NCBI RefSeq assembly: GCF_036898095.1
Contig: NC_090751.1
Location: 85,719,942 to 85,783,941, forward strand
Reading direction: 5' to 3'
DNA length: 64,000 bases
Origin: Palaemon carinicauda
Taxonomy: Eukaryota; Arthropoda; Malacostraca; Decapoda; Palaemonidae
Shown here one piece after another: positions 1 to 11,269 of the stretch. Under the pieces are notes generated by a model that had not been told where the DNA came from, searched no databases, and saw only the letters and a list, made by a program, of their open reading frames with translations. A program made the position numbers and the translations under genes. Numbering within the stretch: the stretch's first letter is position 1; each line of letters begins with the position of its first letter.

Positions 1-772
1 TAGCACGCTCTCTTGTCTCTCTCACATCTATCCTCCTATCATCTAGAGCTTTCTTCTCTCCATCCATCCACCCAAACCTTGGCCTTCCTCTTATACTTCT
101 CCCATCAACTCTTGCATTCATCACCTTCTTTAGCAGACAGCCATTTTCCATTCTCTCGACATGGCCAAAACCACCTCAACACATTCATATCCACTCTAGC
201 TGCTAACTCATTTCTTACACCCATTCTCACCCTCACTACTTCGTTCCTAACCCTATCTACTCGAGATACACTAGCAATACTCCTTAGACACTTCATCTCA
301 AACACATTCAATTTCTGTCTTTCCGTCACTTTCATTCCCCACAACTCCGATCCATACATCACAGTTGGTACAATCACTTTCTCATACAGAACTCTCTTTA
401 CATTCATGCCCAACCCTCTATTATTTACTACTACCTTAACTACCCCCAACACTTTGCATCCTTCATTCACTCACTGACGGACGTCTGCTTCCACTCCACC
501 ATTTGATGCAACAACAGACCCCAAGTACTTAAACTGATCCACCTCTTCAAATAACTCTCCATTCAACATGACATTCAACCTCGTACCACCTTCCCTTCTC
601 ATACATCTCATAACCTTACTCTTACCCACATTAACTCTTAACTTCCTTCTCTCACACACCCTTCCAAATTCTGCCACTTATCGGCCAAGCTTCTCTTCCG
701 CGTATGCAACCAGTACAGTATCATCCACAAACAACAACTGATTTACCTCCTATTCATGATCATTCTCGTCTA
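1..772 (-). mobile_element. LINE-alpha copy 1, 3' part of RT ORF (truncated by window edge)
   Basis: On the minus strand this encodes the C-terminal end of a non-LTR retrotransposon reverse transcriptase, including the segments RKLRVNVGKSKVMRC, QFKYLGSVVASNGGV and LYEKVIVPTVMYGSELWGMK. The same sequence recurs at 39080-40726 and 59637-60999. The 5' end (high coordinate) stops abruptly near 772, where similarity to the other copies ends; the 3' end lies outside the window. The frame is broken near 478 (470 and 677 are separate open stretches), so this is a dead copy. The LINE clade is not assigned. Confidence 0.85.
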
Positions 773-998
773 GAAATGTGGATGTCCTAATTTTTTTTTA
801 ATTAGCATATCTTTATTAATGACTACATTATAAGTTGCAATAAATGTGCTTAGAAATGTTTGGCCTGTGGACAGATTTAGTAATAATGTAATGTATGCCT
901 TTATTCCTTGAAAGAATCTTATTGTAATGTTCAAGTCTCATAATAAATACTTTGAAGATTAGCTTTCTTTATTTATTGTTTACTTCTACTTTTTGTAG
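773..998 (+). other. UBE4B intron, AT-rich
   Basis: Intron sequence between the LINE fragment and the first exon in the window. It is AT-rich and ends in a pyrimidine-rich tract with AG at 997-998. No other gene was seen. Confidence 0.6.
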
Positions 999-1211
999 GT
1001 GTCTCCGGAATCCAAGCACAAGTTGCTAACGTGGATTGAAAAATGTTTGGAAGACAATAGTGGCCGTGCTGGTTTGTGGCATGTACAAACTGGTAGAATG
1101 CTCCAAGATATCACATTTGTTTCAGATGGGTTTATGGTCAATCTTGGTGCTGTGATGTTACAGCTTGCTCAGCCATTTACACAAGATATTAAATCTGCAA
1201 AGATTCTTAAG
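999..1211 (+). CDS. UBE4B: UBE4B exon a (Ufd2 core)
   Basis: A 71-codon exon starting directly after the acceptor AG at 997-998 and ending before the donor GTTAGT at 1212. It encodes VSPESKHKLLTWIEKCLE near its start and GAVMLQLAQPF near its end, as expected for the start of the conserved Ufd2 core. Both borders are phase 0. The first codon GTG is an ordinary valine, not a start codon; upstream exons are outside the window. Confidence 0.93.
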
Positions 1212-1364
1212 GTTAGTGTGTGCATGGGGTGTTATTTGCCTATTTTGTGATATTGTCATATTTCATGCATATAGATTTTCTTTGTTGGACAGTTTTTAAT
1301 GTAATTAAGTTGGTTTTTATCTTAAACTGTTTATCTATCATGATTATGGTTGAATATTTTCTAG
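1212..1364 (+). other. UBE4B intron, 153 bp
   Basis: Short AT-rich phase 0 intron with donor GTTAGT and acceptor TTTTCTAG. Confidence 0.85.
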
Positions 1365-1559
1365 GTTGACCCAACATATTGCATTGCACCTAGGGTAGGC
1401 AATGATAATGGTGTTCCGGGGGCTTATACAGGAGATTTGGGAAAGCAGACTTCCCTTGTTCCGTCTTCAGATGATTCTCCTGTTGTACACTCAAATCAAT
1501 TCTCCTTTATTAGCTCCTGCTTCTTCTTGACACATCGAGCTCTGCATCTTGGGATTCAG
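1365..1559 (+). CDS. UBE4B: UBE4B exon b (Ufd2 core)
   Basis: A 65-codon exon between acceptor TTTTCTAG (ending 1364) and donor GTTTGT (1560). It begins VDPTYCIAPRV and ends FFLTHRALHLGIQ, the latter a conserved helical stretch of UBE4B. It is phase 0 at both ends and continues the frame of the preceding exon. The middle is Ser/Asp-rich and probably a loop. Confidence 0.92.
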
Positions 1560-2117
1560 GTTTGTACTGTTGAAATTTGAATATGAATGGTGAAACAATT
1601 ATAGCTGATATACTGTAAAAGAATATTGAAAGAGATTATGTTATGCCCCTTTTCATAGTTTAAGATTAAATAAAAAAGTACCTACCAAGTGGAATACGAT
1701 AGTTATATACTGTAGTAAAGTAATAATTGTCTCATCTTGATCTGGAGAGATCATATATGAAAACGTTTCAGTAAAAATCTGCTAAAAAATGAACCTGCTT
1801 TAAAGAAGTGAAAAGAACCTAAATCCAGCTTACATTAAATTAATTTTGTGTTGCATCTGTCATTGTGAAAGTAAGAGCCCCTGATATTTCAACATCATAG
1901 GAGTACCTTTTCTATTACCCTTAGACTAGCAATTATTAGCCAAAATGCATCTAGTTTTAGGTATCATGAAAAAAGGAAGGGAATGATATCTGTCTATGAA
2001 AGACATAGTACTTTATCTCAAATATTACTGTTTAAATTAATTGCTAATTTTATATTTAAATTGATTATTAATGTTATACAGTATATGTAATTTTTTCATG
2101 CTAATATTTTTCCTCAG
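1560..2117 (+). other. UBE4B intron, 558 bp
   Basis: AT-rich intron, donor GTTTGT, acceptor TTTTCCTCAG at 2108-2117. No element or gene recognised. Confidence 0.8.
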
Positions 2118-2812
2118 GTTGTACAACAAAAGTTATATAGGCTATCTCAAGATCTATCCCGCTTACAGCACCAGTATCAAGAAGTGTCAGCTCAAGGTTC
2201 TCCAGCTGCTGAGAGGATGCACAGTCATATGGAAACTTGGACAGCTGAACTCTTATCATATAAGGCTGCAATATTTGAGCCAAATATGGCTGAGGCTTTG
2301 TTGCAGTTTTTAGCAGTGTCAGCAGAATGGCTTGTTCAGATTGCATTAATTCCCCCCGGTCAAAAGAGCCTTCCAACATCTTTGCAGGGTGTTACTTTAC
2401 CATTACCTGATGATGATAAAGCTCATTATTATCTCCAGTGCATTCCAGAATTCTTAGTAGAGACCTTAACTGAAACAATAAGTGCAGTGAGACGATTTAA
2501 TGCTTCCTTACTTGATGCGAGTGGAGCTACGCAAGTTCTCCCTCATTTCATGTCCTTTATCATAGTATTTATGGGGTCTCCCAATCGAATGAATAACCCC
2601 CATTTACGTGCTCATCTTGCTGAGTGTCTGGAGACTTTACTTCCAGATCGTGGGAGTACTGGTGGATTGTTTACAGGTTATCGTGAGCAAATGTTATTTA
2701 ATCATCCTGCCTCAGGTCACATAGTTGAGGCTCTCATTCATGTCTTTGTCAGCATAGAGATGACTGGACAAAGTGTGGCTTTTGAAGAAAAATTTAACTA
2801 CAGACGACCTAT
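2118..2812 (+). CDS. UBE4B: UBE4B exon c, largest core exon
   Basis: A 695-nt exon (231 codons plus two bases; phase 2 donor GTAAGT at 2813). It encodes most of the central helical-repeat part of the Ufd2 core, from VVQQKLYRLSQDLSRLQHQY through YYLQCIPEFLVETL and GSPNRMNNPHLRAHLAECLE to EEKFNYRRP. The last segment matches the family motif around FNYRRPMY. The methionine after RRP is split across the next intron (AT|G). No stops or frameshifts. Confidence 0.95.
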
Positions 2813-2866
2813 GTAAGTTATTTTGATATTTGGTTAAACTTGTGTAGAATACAGTGATTTTAAATA

Positions 2867-3040
2867 TTTAACTTAGCCGGTGAATATATAATAGCTGCAA
2901 CTCTGTTGCTCGACAGACACATACATAAAAAACTCGCGAGCGATCGCTATGCAGGTTGCGGGTGTGCCCACCAGCGGCAACTGTCGGCCAGATACCACTC
3001 TCGATGTAAACAAAACCTTCAATTTCTTCTCTGTCGACGT
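2867..3040 (+). repeat. Left ITR of DIRS copy A
   Basis: Inverse of about 9045-9215. It begins at the GCCGGTGAATATAT box and contains the palindrome AGCGATCGCT (about 2939-2948) and a segment shared with the family II ITRs around GGCCAGATACC. Confidence 0.85.
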
Positions 3041-3159
3041 GTCGACAAGATGTACTTTTACACGCTGTAGAACCTGGAGTTTTCTCAACATATTTGGTGA
3101 AGTACTTCATTTTGGTTTGAGCTTTCGCAGTGCAGGTGTTTTATCTTCATCTTAAATCT

Positions 3160-3844
3160 TGAACTCGTTTTTGGATAGATTTAATTTTTGATGACAAAGA
3201 GAGTATGGACTTTCTTTGACTTTTAAATGGCCGACCCTTCCCTTAGACGGAAGTGTGTTTAGGCTTTTAGCAATTATCTTATCACGTTATAAATTAATTA
3301 TAGATTTTCCTCTATATATTTTATATCTCACCGCCTTTATTAGGCCTCTTCGATTAACTTTCCATTTATAATAAACATAAAAATAAATTTTAATGATTTG
3401 TTTATATGCGACCTTTCCTGAGAGTAGGCGGTCCTAACTTGGAAACCGAAGTTAAACAACGTTGAGCCCTTTCAATCGTAAATAGCTTTTAAAGAGCTAA
3501 TGATTTAAAACTTTTTGAATGAATATTTTTTAATAGATATTTTATGAAAGATTTTCTTTGAATAGTCTTCGTACTGTTTCAAAGATGAACTAACGTTTAG
3601 TTTATTTATGCTACGCAGTTTGCGCTCTATCCTTACGATAGAGAGAGAGAGTATCACGGTTTCACTTTGCAGAAAGAGTAAATCGATTCTGACGTTTTGT
3701 TCATTCTTCTTTCAAAGCTTAAATGTTTTAAATTCTATTTTAAAGGAACTTTTTAATTAAAAAACCTTTCAGTTTTTTCTTTTGGTCAAATAACATGTTT
3801 TTTTGACGAAACGTAATTGGGCTCTTCTCTTAGGTGCGAAATCA

Positions 3845-3875
<31 letters not shown>

Positions 3876-4290
3876 CGGAGGGAGAGAGAGGAGAAAAAAC
3901 GTTCCGTTCAAGCGGGTAACGTTGTTCTCGAGTTACTCTCGTCCCTAGTCTCTGTACGGGGAGAAAGGATAAAACGTTTTTAGTTTTTTATTCTCGTCCC
4001 CAGGCAATGTACGGTGAGAGATTGTAAACGTAGTTTTGAATGAACTAGTGTTTAGTCTCTTCCCCAGCCACTGAATTTTTTATCTTAAAAGATGTTTACT
4101 GTTTTTTGCTGGTATTAATGTGCTTGCATTATACGACTGATTTCGCAATTACTACCTTTTGATGAGGGTAGAATTGCGTGCTTCAGGTAGAAATCGGTAA
4201 AAGTTTTGATTTCAGTGAAATAAGTGCAAAACAGAAAATCGTAGTGATAAAGTGATATTGCGCAAAGTGTTATCAGTGTTGCGACCGAGG
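3160..4290 (+). other. 5' module of DIRS copy A, also present in copy D
   Basis: This stretch matches the minus strand of copy D at about 34690-35760 but is absent from copies C and E. It contains ATGGCCGACCC at 3227, reading MADPSLRRKCV and then stop (3227-3262), which resembles the first residues of the Gag ORFs (MADLSQ..., MSDVSQ...). It also contains a (GA)n run at about 3845-3870 and imperfect repeats at about 3933-4080. It then joins Gag at VRPSPGPLAS-like sequence near 4310. It takes the place of the Gag zinc-finger region. It could be a different subfamily's leader, or an intron-like insert. Confidence 0.6.
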
Positions 4291-5960
4291 GTTCGTCTGT
4301 TCGTGCCTGTCGTTCACCTAGTCCGGGACCTCTTGCAAGCTCCCAAGCCCAGGGGAGAAGTAATGTCGTACGACTTATGGGTTCGAGAGGCCTTGATCAG
4401 CGAACAGACGTTCCCTCTATGGTATCGGGTGTATCTTACCAAGATCTCCCCTACCATAAGGCGAGAGAGACAATTTTCTCCTCGTCATCCGAAGGCTTTT
4501 CGCATAAGAAACCTGAAACAAGGTTTCGAGGCCCTTAAGCGAAAGTCAGTCCTTTCAGGACAGGTCCAGCGTCCTGGTTGTAGCCATTAGGACAGCTCTG
4601 ACCCTATGCAGTCATCGGAAGACTGCTCGCCGCCTAACAAAAGCGTAACACAGACTCCGAGAGTCTTTTTGTTGGCAACGTTTTGCGGTCACAGACGTTA
4701 CCCTCGTCTCTTACCGCAACCATTTCCGTTGATCCTAAATGGGTTGTACGGCAAGATGTGCAGAATAAGCTTGCCTCCCTTATGGAAGACTATTCTGCCG
4801 ATAAGTCCGTTGAGCCTAGCCGTTTATCTCATCGAGATCCTGGCTTTCAGCCACCCTAACGTTCCTTTGTGCGTCCTGTTGACGTTGGCGTAGCTAAGTC
4901 ACGTCAGTCAGGTTGTTTAGAACCACACTCGATGCGGTCTCGTGTGGATTTTCAGCCATATTTGGACGTTAGGCCACTTGCTGATGCTCCTGTTGACGTT
5001 CAGGACGTTCGCTAACAATCGGAGTTGACTTGTTTTGACGCTGAGCGTCAACCTCCGCATTCTAGAGTTGTTTTGACTGCTCAGTCTAGGCGGTCAAAGC
5101 AGTCTCGAGTGGACGCTGTGCGTCCTCACGCACCTGTTGTTGTTGACAGTTCACAGACTGTCAAGCAGTTACATGACGTTGCGTCCTGGTCTCTCGCACC
5201 TGTTGTTGTTGACAGTTCACAGACTGTCAAGCAGTTACATGACGTTGCGTCCTGGTCCGCTACTAATGCACCAGTGCGTGTGGACTCTGCTTGTTAAGCA
5301 TTGCCACCACGGTAGGTCTCTCCCTTGCTTGAGACTCAGCTATTATCGGACAAGGTTCCTTCAGATGAGGAAGTTGCTGTTCCCCCTCCTACTGATATTC
5401 CCTTGAGGACTCTGTCAGACGGAGAGGAGCCTAAAGCTGCTTAGCCCTCTATGGACTTTAAATAAATCATGCTGATTTTTAAGGATCTTTGTCCGGGTCT
5501 TTTTGTAACTGCTGCTCCTTGTTCGCCTAAACGTCAGAGCTTTCACTAGGCCTAGCTACTTCGAAGCCGTTGTTTTATAAGCTAGTGCTCTCTCGCTCTC
5601 CTAGAGAGCTTTATGTTTGCTAGGCGACTGGTTTATCACCAGGAGGAGTTTGGGGGATACAGCCTTTGCTTTCCCTTCTTTTAAACTGGCTTATAGAGTG
5701 AGAGTCTGATATGACACGAGAGAAGTTCTCGGCTTAGGAGTTCCTGCCTCTGCCCAGATAGACTTCTCAAACCTCATAGACTCTCCCTGGCGCCTGGCCA
5801 TGAGACGCTCCAAGATTTTACAGGTCAACTTCACAGCTGTTTTCGAGCCTTTGAAGTTTTGCTGTACAATTATGTCATGCATAAACAAGGCTTTCAGGGA
5901 TGGCTCCAATGATCTGACAGCCACGTTCTCTGCAGGAACAAGTCCCTCAGGGATGGCTCC
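4291..5960 (+). pseudogene. Gag-like ORF1 remnant of DIRS copy A
   Basis: Several broken frames match the Gag of copy E. Examples are a shifted-frame match in the PSPGPLAS region, KRKSVLSGQVQRPGCSH before 4588, AVRPHAPVVVDSSQTV at about 5110-5160 and the C-terminal segment MSCINKAFRDGSNDL near 5875. A 66-bp in-frame tandem duplication covers 5131-5262. A TAG at 5442-5444 is followed after six bases by an ATG (5451). A second local duplication lies at about 5895-5985. The N-terminal zinc-finger part is missing. Confidence 0.8.
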
Positions 5961-5984
5961 ATGATTTGGCAGCCATGTTCACTG

Positions 5985-7606
5985 CAGGAGTACATAAGAG
6001 GCAAGTGCGCTCAATGTGTTCATTGTCAAGACAAACTTCACGATGAAGTCTACCAGGCTGTCTTGACAGCATTTATGGAAGGCGACTGGATGGTCTCTCT
6101 CGACCTTCAGGAGGCATACTTCCACATTCCTATACACCCGGATTCCCAACCGTTTCTGAGGTTTGTTTACAGGAATGTGGGGTACCAATTTCGAGCTATC
6201 GGGGATCCGAACCTCCCTGTACTTGGACGACTGGCTTCTCAGAGCATCGTCCAGCCTTCGCTGTCTGCAGGATCTACATTGGACGTTGAGTTTGGCCAGG
6301 GAGTTGGGACTTGTGGTCAACCTAAAAGTCCCAACTGATCCCATCCCAGATTATTCTATTTTTGGGGATGGAGATTCGCAGTCAAGCCCTGCTCGAAGTC
6401 CAACTAATGCTGAAAAGAAAACGTTTATTCAGTCAGAAGTTGGAACAGTCTCGTAGGGACTCTCTCATCCCTGGAGCAGTTTGTCTCACTAGGGAGACTA
6501 CCCCTTCTGCCTCTCCGGTTCCATCTAGCCTCTCACTGGAACTAGGACAAGACATTAGAGACGGTATCATTCCCAGTCTCCGAACCAATAAAGGCATGCC
6601 TGAAATGGTGGGACAGCAATATCAGTCTGAGAGAGGGACTATCCCTAGCAGTCAAGAACCCAAACCACGTGTTGTCCTCAGACGCGTCGGGTTTGGGTTG
6701 GGTGCGACCCTGGACGGTCGGGAGTGCGCGGGTCTGTGGACCTCAAGTCAGAAGAGCATGCATATCAACGGCAAGGAACTATTAGCAGTCCACTTGGCCT
6801 TGATGATATTAGGAAGCGTCTTCGACTCTAAGTGGTAGAGGTCAACTCAGACAACACCACAACTTTGGCATACATCTCCAAGCAAGGAGGCACACACTCC
6901 TTCACGCTTCTCGAGATCGCAAGGGACCTTCTCTTATGGTCTAGAATTCGAGGCATCTCCCTGTTGACGAGATTCATCCAGGGGGACTTGAACGTCTTGG
7001 CAGACTGTCTCAGTCGGAGGGGTCAGGTGATACCCACGGAATGGACCCTCCACAAGGACGTGGGCAAGAGTCTTTGGGCTTCTTGGGGTCAACCAACCAT
7101 AGACCTCTTTGCCTCCTCGTTGACCAAAAGGTTACCAATCTTTTGCTCTCCAGTCCTAGATACAGAAGCAATTTACATAGACGCGTTTCTACTGGATTGG
7201 TCTTTTATGGACTTATATGCATTCCCACCATTCAAGATAGTCATCAAGGTACTGCAGAAGTTCGCCTCTCACGGAGGGACAAGGTTGACGTTGGTTGCTA
7301 CCCTCTGGCCCGCGAGAGAGTGGTTCACCGAGGTACTTCAATGGCTGGTAGACTTTCCAAGAAGTCTTCCTCTAAGGGTAGATCTGTTACGTCAGCCCCA
7401 CGTAAAGAATGTCCATCAAAGCTCTTCGTCTGACTTCCTTCACACTATCGAAAGACTCTCAAGAGCTAGAGGTTTTTCGAAGTAGGCAGTCAGTGCAATT
7501 GCAAGAGCTAGGAGAGCTTCTACCATTAGAGTATACCAGTCGAAGTGGGAAGTCTTTCGAGACTGGTGCAAGTCAGCATCTGTGTCCTCGTCCAGTACCT
7601 CTGTAG
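5985..7606 (+). pseudogene. RT/RNase H remnant of DIRS copy A
   Basis: Reads DWMVSLDLQEAYFHIPIHPD (RT motif A region, about 6085-6145), then a deletion that removes the conserved FGLSTAP segment, then YLDDWLLRAS (catalytic motif C, near 6215) in another frame. The RNase H region GFGLGATLDGRECAGLW and VEVNSDNTTTLAYISKQGG (6835-6890) follows. Frames change at least three times. RNA-dependent DNA synthesis is the family role; this copy is dead. Confidence 0.87.
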
Positions 7607-8499
7607 CCCAAATCGCAGATTTTCTGAGAAAGGTTCGCTCCCTTTCAGCTCCCACGATTAAGGGCTACAGGAGCATGTTGGCTTCGGTCTTTCGACATAG
7701 AGGCTTAGATCTTTCCAACAATAAAGATCTCCAAGATCTCCTTAAGTCTGTCGAGACCTCTAAGGAACGTCGTTTGGCAACTCCTGGATGGAACTTAGAC
7801 GTGGTCCTAAGGTTCCTCATGTCAGACAGGTTTGAGCCATTACATTCAGCCTCCCTGAAGGATCTCACCCTCAAGACACTTTTCCTAGTGTGCTTGGCTT
7901 CGGCTTAAAGGGTCAGTGAACTTCATGCCTTCAGTAAGAACATCGGCTTTTCTACAGAAAAAAGCCACTTGTTCACTTCAACTTGGTTTCCTGGCCAAAA
8001 ATGAACTGCCTTCTCGTCCTTGGCCTAAATCTTTTGATATTCCTTGCTTATCAGAGATCGTAGGCAACGAACTGGAAAGAGTATTATGTCCTGTTTGAGC
8101 TCTTAAGTTCGATTTAGCTCGTACTAAGTCATTACGAGGGAAATCTGAGGCATTATGGGGCTCAGTTAAGAGACCTTCATTGCCTATGTCAAAGAATTCT
8201 TTGTCATATTTTATCAGATTTTTTTAATACGAGAAGCTCATTCTCACTTGAATGAGAAAGACCGATGTTTGCTTAAGGTTAAGACGCACGAAGTTAGAGA
8301 TATAGCAACCTCCGTGGCCTTCAAGCAAAATAAATCTCTGCAAAGTATTATGGACGCGACTTTTTGGAGAAACAAGTCAGTGTTCGCGTCATTTTACTTA
8401 AAAGATGTCCAGTCTCTTTACGAGAACTGCTACACACTGGGTCCATTCGTTGCAGCGAGTGCAGTAGTGGGTGAGGGTTCTACCACTACACTTCCCTAA
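7341..8499 (+). pseudogene. Tyrosine recombinase (YR) remnant of DIRS copy A
   Basis: The N-terminal core-binding region is well preserved (SAPTIKGYRSMLASVFRHRG at about 7645-7700; RRLATPGWNLDVVLRFLM). The frame is broken at the codon before the first catalytic arginine (TAA at 7905-7907 where the other copies have AKR). The HEVR box (about 8288-8299) and the FASFYLKDVQSL nucleophile region remain readable before the stop at 8499. It starts at the ATG conserved in the four copies. Confidence 0.87.
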
Positions 8500-8898
8500 T
8501 TCCAATATCCTTTTAATCTGTCTCTTGAAATGTTTTTAATATTGTTTTATGGGTTGTTCGGAAGGCTAAGAAGCCTTTCGCATCCTGATTGATGTGGCGG
8601 GTGGTCAAAGTCATTTCTTGAGAGCGCCCAGATTAGGGGTTTGATGAGGTCCTGTTGTATGGGTTGCAGCCCTTGATACTTCAGCTCCTGGGAGTCTGTC
8701 AGCATCCTACGAGGATCGCTGGGCTCCGTGAGGAAGACAGACTTACAAGGCAGAGTAATCGTCTAAGTCAACTTCCTCACCAGGTACCTATTTATTTTGG
8801 TTTTGTTATATTGATAACTGCCAAAATGAAAAAACTCTTTGCTTATACGCTGTAAACATAATTAACTCTGGTCTCTACCCACCTCCTTGGGTGTGAAT
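8500..8898 (+). other. DIRS copy A 3' untranslated region with hairpin
   Basis: Non-coding stretch between the YR stop and the ICR. It contains the stem-loop GGAAGGCT-AAGA-AGCCTTTC at 8560-8579, which recurs in copies C, D and E, and a conserved tract ending in GGGTGTGAATCAGCT. Confidence 0.7.
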
Positions 8899-8997
8899 CA
8901 GCTATTATATATTCACCGGCTAAGTTAAATATTTAAAAATGATATTTTAATTATAAAATAAATTTTTGAATATACTTACCCGGTGAATATATAAATT
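8899..8997 (+). repeat. ICR of DIRS copy A
   Basis: CAGCTATTATATATTCACC and what follows is the inverse of the element's left end. It runs directly into the inverse of the right end (ATGATATTTTAATTATAAAA). The two outer ends are therefore joined here in reverse complement. Confidence 0.85.
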
Positions 8998-9044
8998 AAA
9001 CGACCCTCCCTTCCTCCACAATAGAGATGCAGTGGGATGAGAAG

Positions 9045-9238
9045 AAATTGAAGGTTTTGTTTACATCGAGAGTGGTATCTGGCCGACAGTTGGTGCTGGT
9101 GGGCACACCCGCAACCTGCATAGCGATCGCTCGCGAGTTTTTTATGTATGTGTCTGTCGAGTAACAGAGTTGCAGCTATTATATATTCACCGGGTAAGTA
9201 TATTCAAAAATTTATTTTATAATTAAAATATCATTTTT
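9045..9238 (-). repeat. Right ITR of DIRS copy A
   Basis: Reverse complement of the left ITR, closing with CACCGGGTAAGTATATTC and an AT-rich tail. It contains AGCGATCGCT at about 9122-9131. Confidence 0.85.
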
Positions 9239-11269
9239 CGTATATTTAAAATTGGAGAATTTTAGTATAAATGAAATCAGTGGATTCTTACTGAAATAAA
9301 GCCAACACTTGATACTCGTGAAATTCATATTCATCATGAAGGTTTGCATGTTCGGAGAATTCCCATTTAATTACAAATAACTTTCAGTATTTTACTCCAT
9401 ATTTAAGTGAATTGAGTATGAATGTAGTTTTTCAGATAGCTGCCAATGGGATGATAGAAAATGGGAATGGAAGTTACATTTTCTGTGTCATATCCCTTGC
9501 ATCTACCAGTTGTAATGATATCCGAGATATGTCCTTACCTGATTTAACTTGCTGTGTCCTTAGTTACCAGGTGATGGATTTTCTTGCAACACCTCCTCCC
9601 CTCTCCCCTTGCCCCCAACAACCCTTCCCCAGCCACTCCCCCCTTTATTCACTTAGCAATCTTTTAAAACACCATACTTCCTTAGCTGTGTTTGTTATTC
9701 CCTGCTATAGTGGCAATGGAAGAAATAACTTCACAAAATGTTGTTTTAAAATTGAATTTAAATCAGTGCGGTAAGACAATTTCCTGAGGCTTTGAGATGC
9801 TGTACTCTGAAGAACTTTATTTTATAAAATTTTTAATAGGGTGGAAGTAGAATTTAAATAAGCAATCAGTATGAAAATCAATATAATTCTGTAAATTGTT
9901 GTCCTTTCTTTAATATTGGCCTTATTACCTTGATACCATTAATAGAATACAAATACATAATATGCTACAGAGATGTGGAGCAAATTCTATTGCAGAAAAT
10001 TCTAGAAATGTCCACTATAGAAAAAATTGTTTTGAATAAATACTGAATATGATTATTACAAAGAGTTGGCAGTGCTTGAACAAATTCCTCATTTTAATGC
10101 ACTCACCTTTATTCTATTATCCTATATTATTTCTTGAATTGAGGTTACAGTAACAAGATCTGATATCACAAGTTTGTTTTTCCAAACATATTCCATTAAT
10201 ACTGCTACTATTCGTTTTAGTAATGTACCTACAGATGACTGGTAGTTGGTACTGTCATAGTCATGGTTTATCACTTTTGTTTCTTGTTCGGCAATAACAA
10301 GATTTCCTTCATTGAACATCTTGAATTTTCCAAGTGTGTGGTGTTTCCCAAGGAATTTTGGGGTATTTTGATTACAGGTATTTCTAGTCCACTGATTCTT
10401 CTAAAATTAGGATTTGAAAAATTGTCTTTATAGAGCTCACCATAAACTTTATTTGACAAGCTTATCTTTTAGATATATATGCTGTGATCTATAAGTTGAG
10501 TGTGAGAAATGCTTTCTTTTGTCAATTGAATGTATAACTGCTTATTTTAAATATAGTCAAAGAAGAGAGATAATGATTGCCTCATAACCTAACGAACATA
10601 ATTTAAGATCAGCTGCCAGTCTGATAATTAAAGTTCTGCCTGTCTTTCATCTTTATAGCATTCTACTTCCCCAAAAATGTCCCAGGACCTTTCTATATAG
10701 ATTTTGACATATTAAAAGACAAAATGCAGAATTGTTTTAAGGATTCATGGACATTCCCAGTTTCCTCTTCACTTATAGTGTTTTTCAAAACAAAAGTGAT
10801 GCAGCTTGTCAATCGCATAGCCACCTACTGGTCATCTTGAGCTACAAAGCTGGTAGTAGTTGTAATATTGATGAAATATGGTCAGGAAAAATTCTTTTGG
10901 TTTTAGATCTTGTCACTGAGGCTTTGCTTTGAGAAACAATGTTGGCTAATGACTATTGGGTAAGTGTTGAAATAATGAATTTTGGTTGTTTTTTAATCTA
11001 AATTTGTAGAGTAGACTTTTAAGTTCGAATAGTTTAGAACATTACTGATGCCATATCCTTTCTTGGAACTTGCATTGGCTCTTTAGAACATACTTTTCCA
11101 GCAAATTACGGTACACCGGATTTCAAAAAGATGTTCTGTACACTTCCTTTTGTTATTTGGATTTTTCATATGAATACAGTATTGTGATTTGAACCTTCAT
11201 GCTATTCTATTTATAGAAAAATTGTCTCTTATAACGTGTATTTAATTGAATGAATAATTTTTTTACCAG

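Larger units (their letters stand above)
2858..9238 (+). mobile_element. DIRS copy A (family I termini), decayed tyrosine-recombinase retrotransposon
   Basis: About 6.4 kb in the same orientation as the host gene. The order is left ITR, a 1-kb 5' module, Gag remnant, RT/RNase H remnant, YR remnant, ICR, right ITR. The two outer ends are restated in inverse orientation in the ICR, which defines the borders: the left end begins near TTTTAAATATTTAAC and the right end closes at AAAATATCAT plus a T run. No target-site duplication is seen, as expected for tyrosine-recombinase integration. Many stops, a deletion inside the RT and local duplications show it cannot encode a full product set. Confidence 0.9.
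2813..11269 (+). other. UBE4B intron, 8.5 kb, carrying DIRS copy A
   Basis: Phase 2 intron. Outside the DIRS element (2858-9238) it is plain AT-rich sequence. The 2-kb stretch 9239-11269 holds several short open frames with no recognisable product and a pyrimidine-rich patch at about 9585-9655. The acceptor is TTTTTTACCAG ending at 11269. Confidence 0.8.

Noticed and set aside
2184..2816. Stand-alone 210-aa gene
   Set aside because: It is the inner part of a UBE4B exon; the GTG is an internal codon, and the last bases run into the intron.
9412..9774. 120-codon plus-strand frame in the c-d intron
   Set aside because: No recognisable domain, Pro-rich middle from a simple pyrimidine tract, and no splice borders keeping the UBE4B frame.
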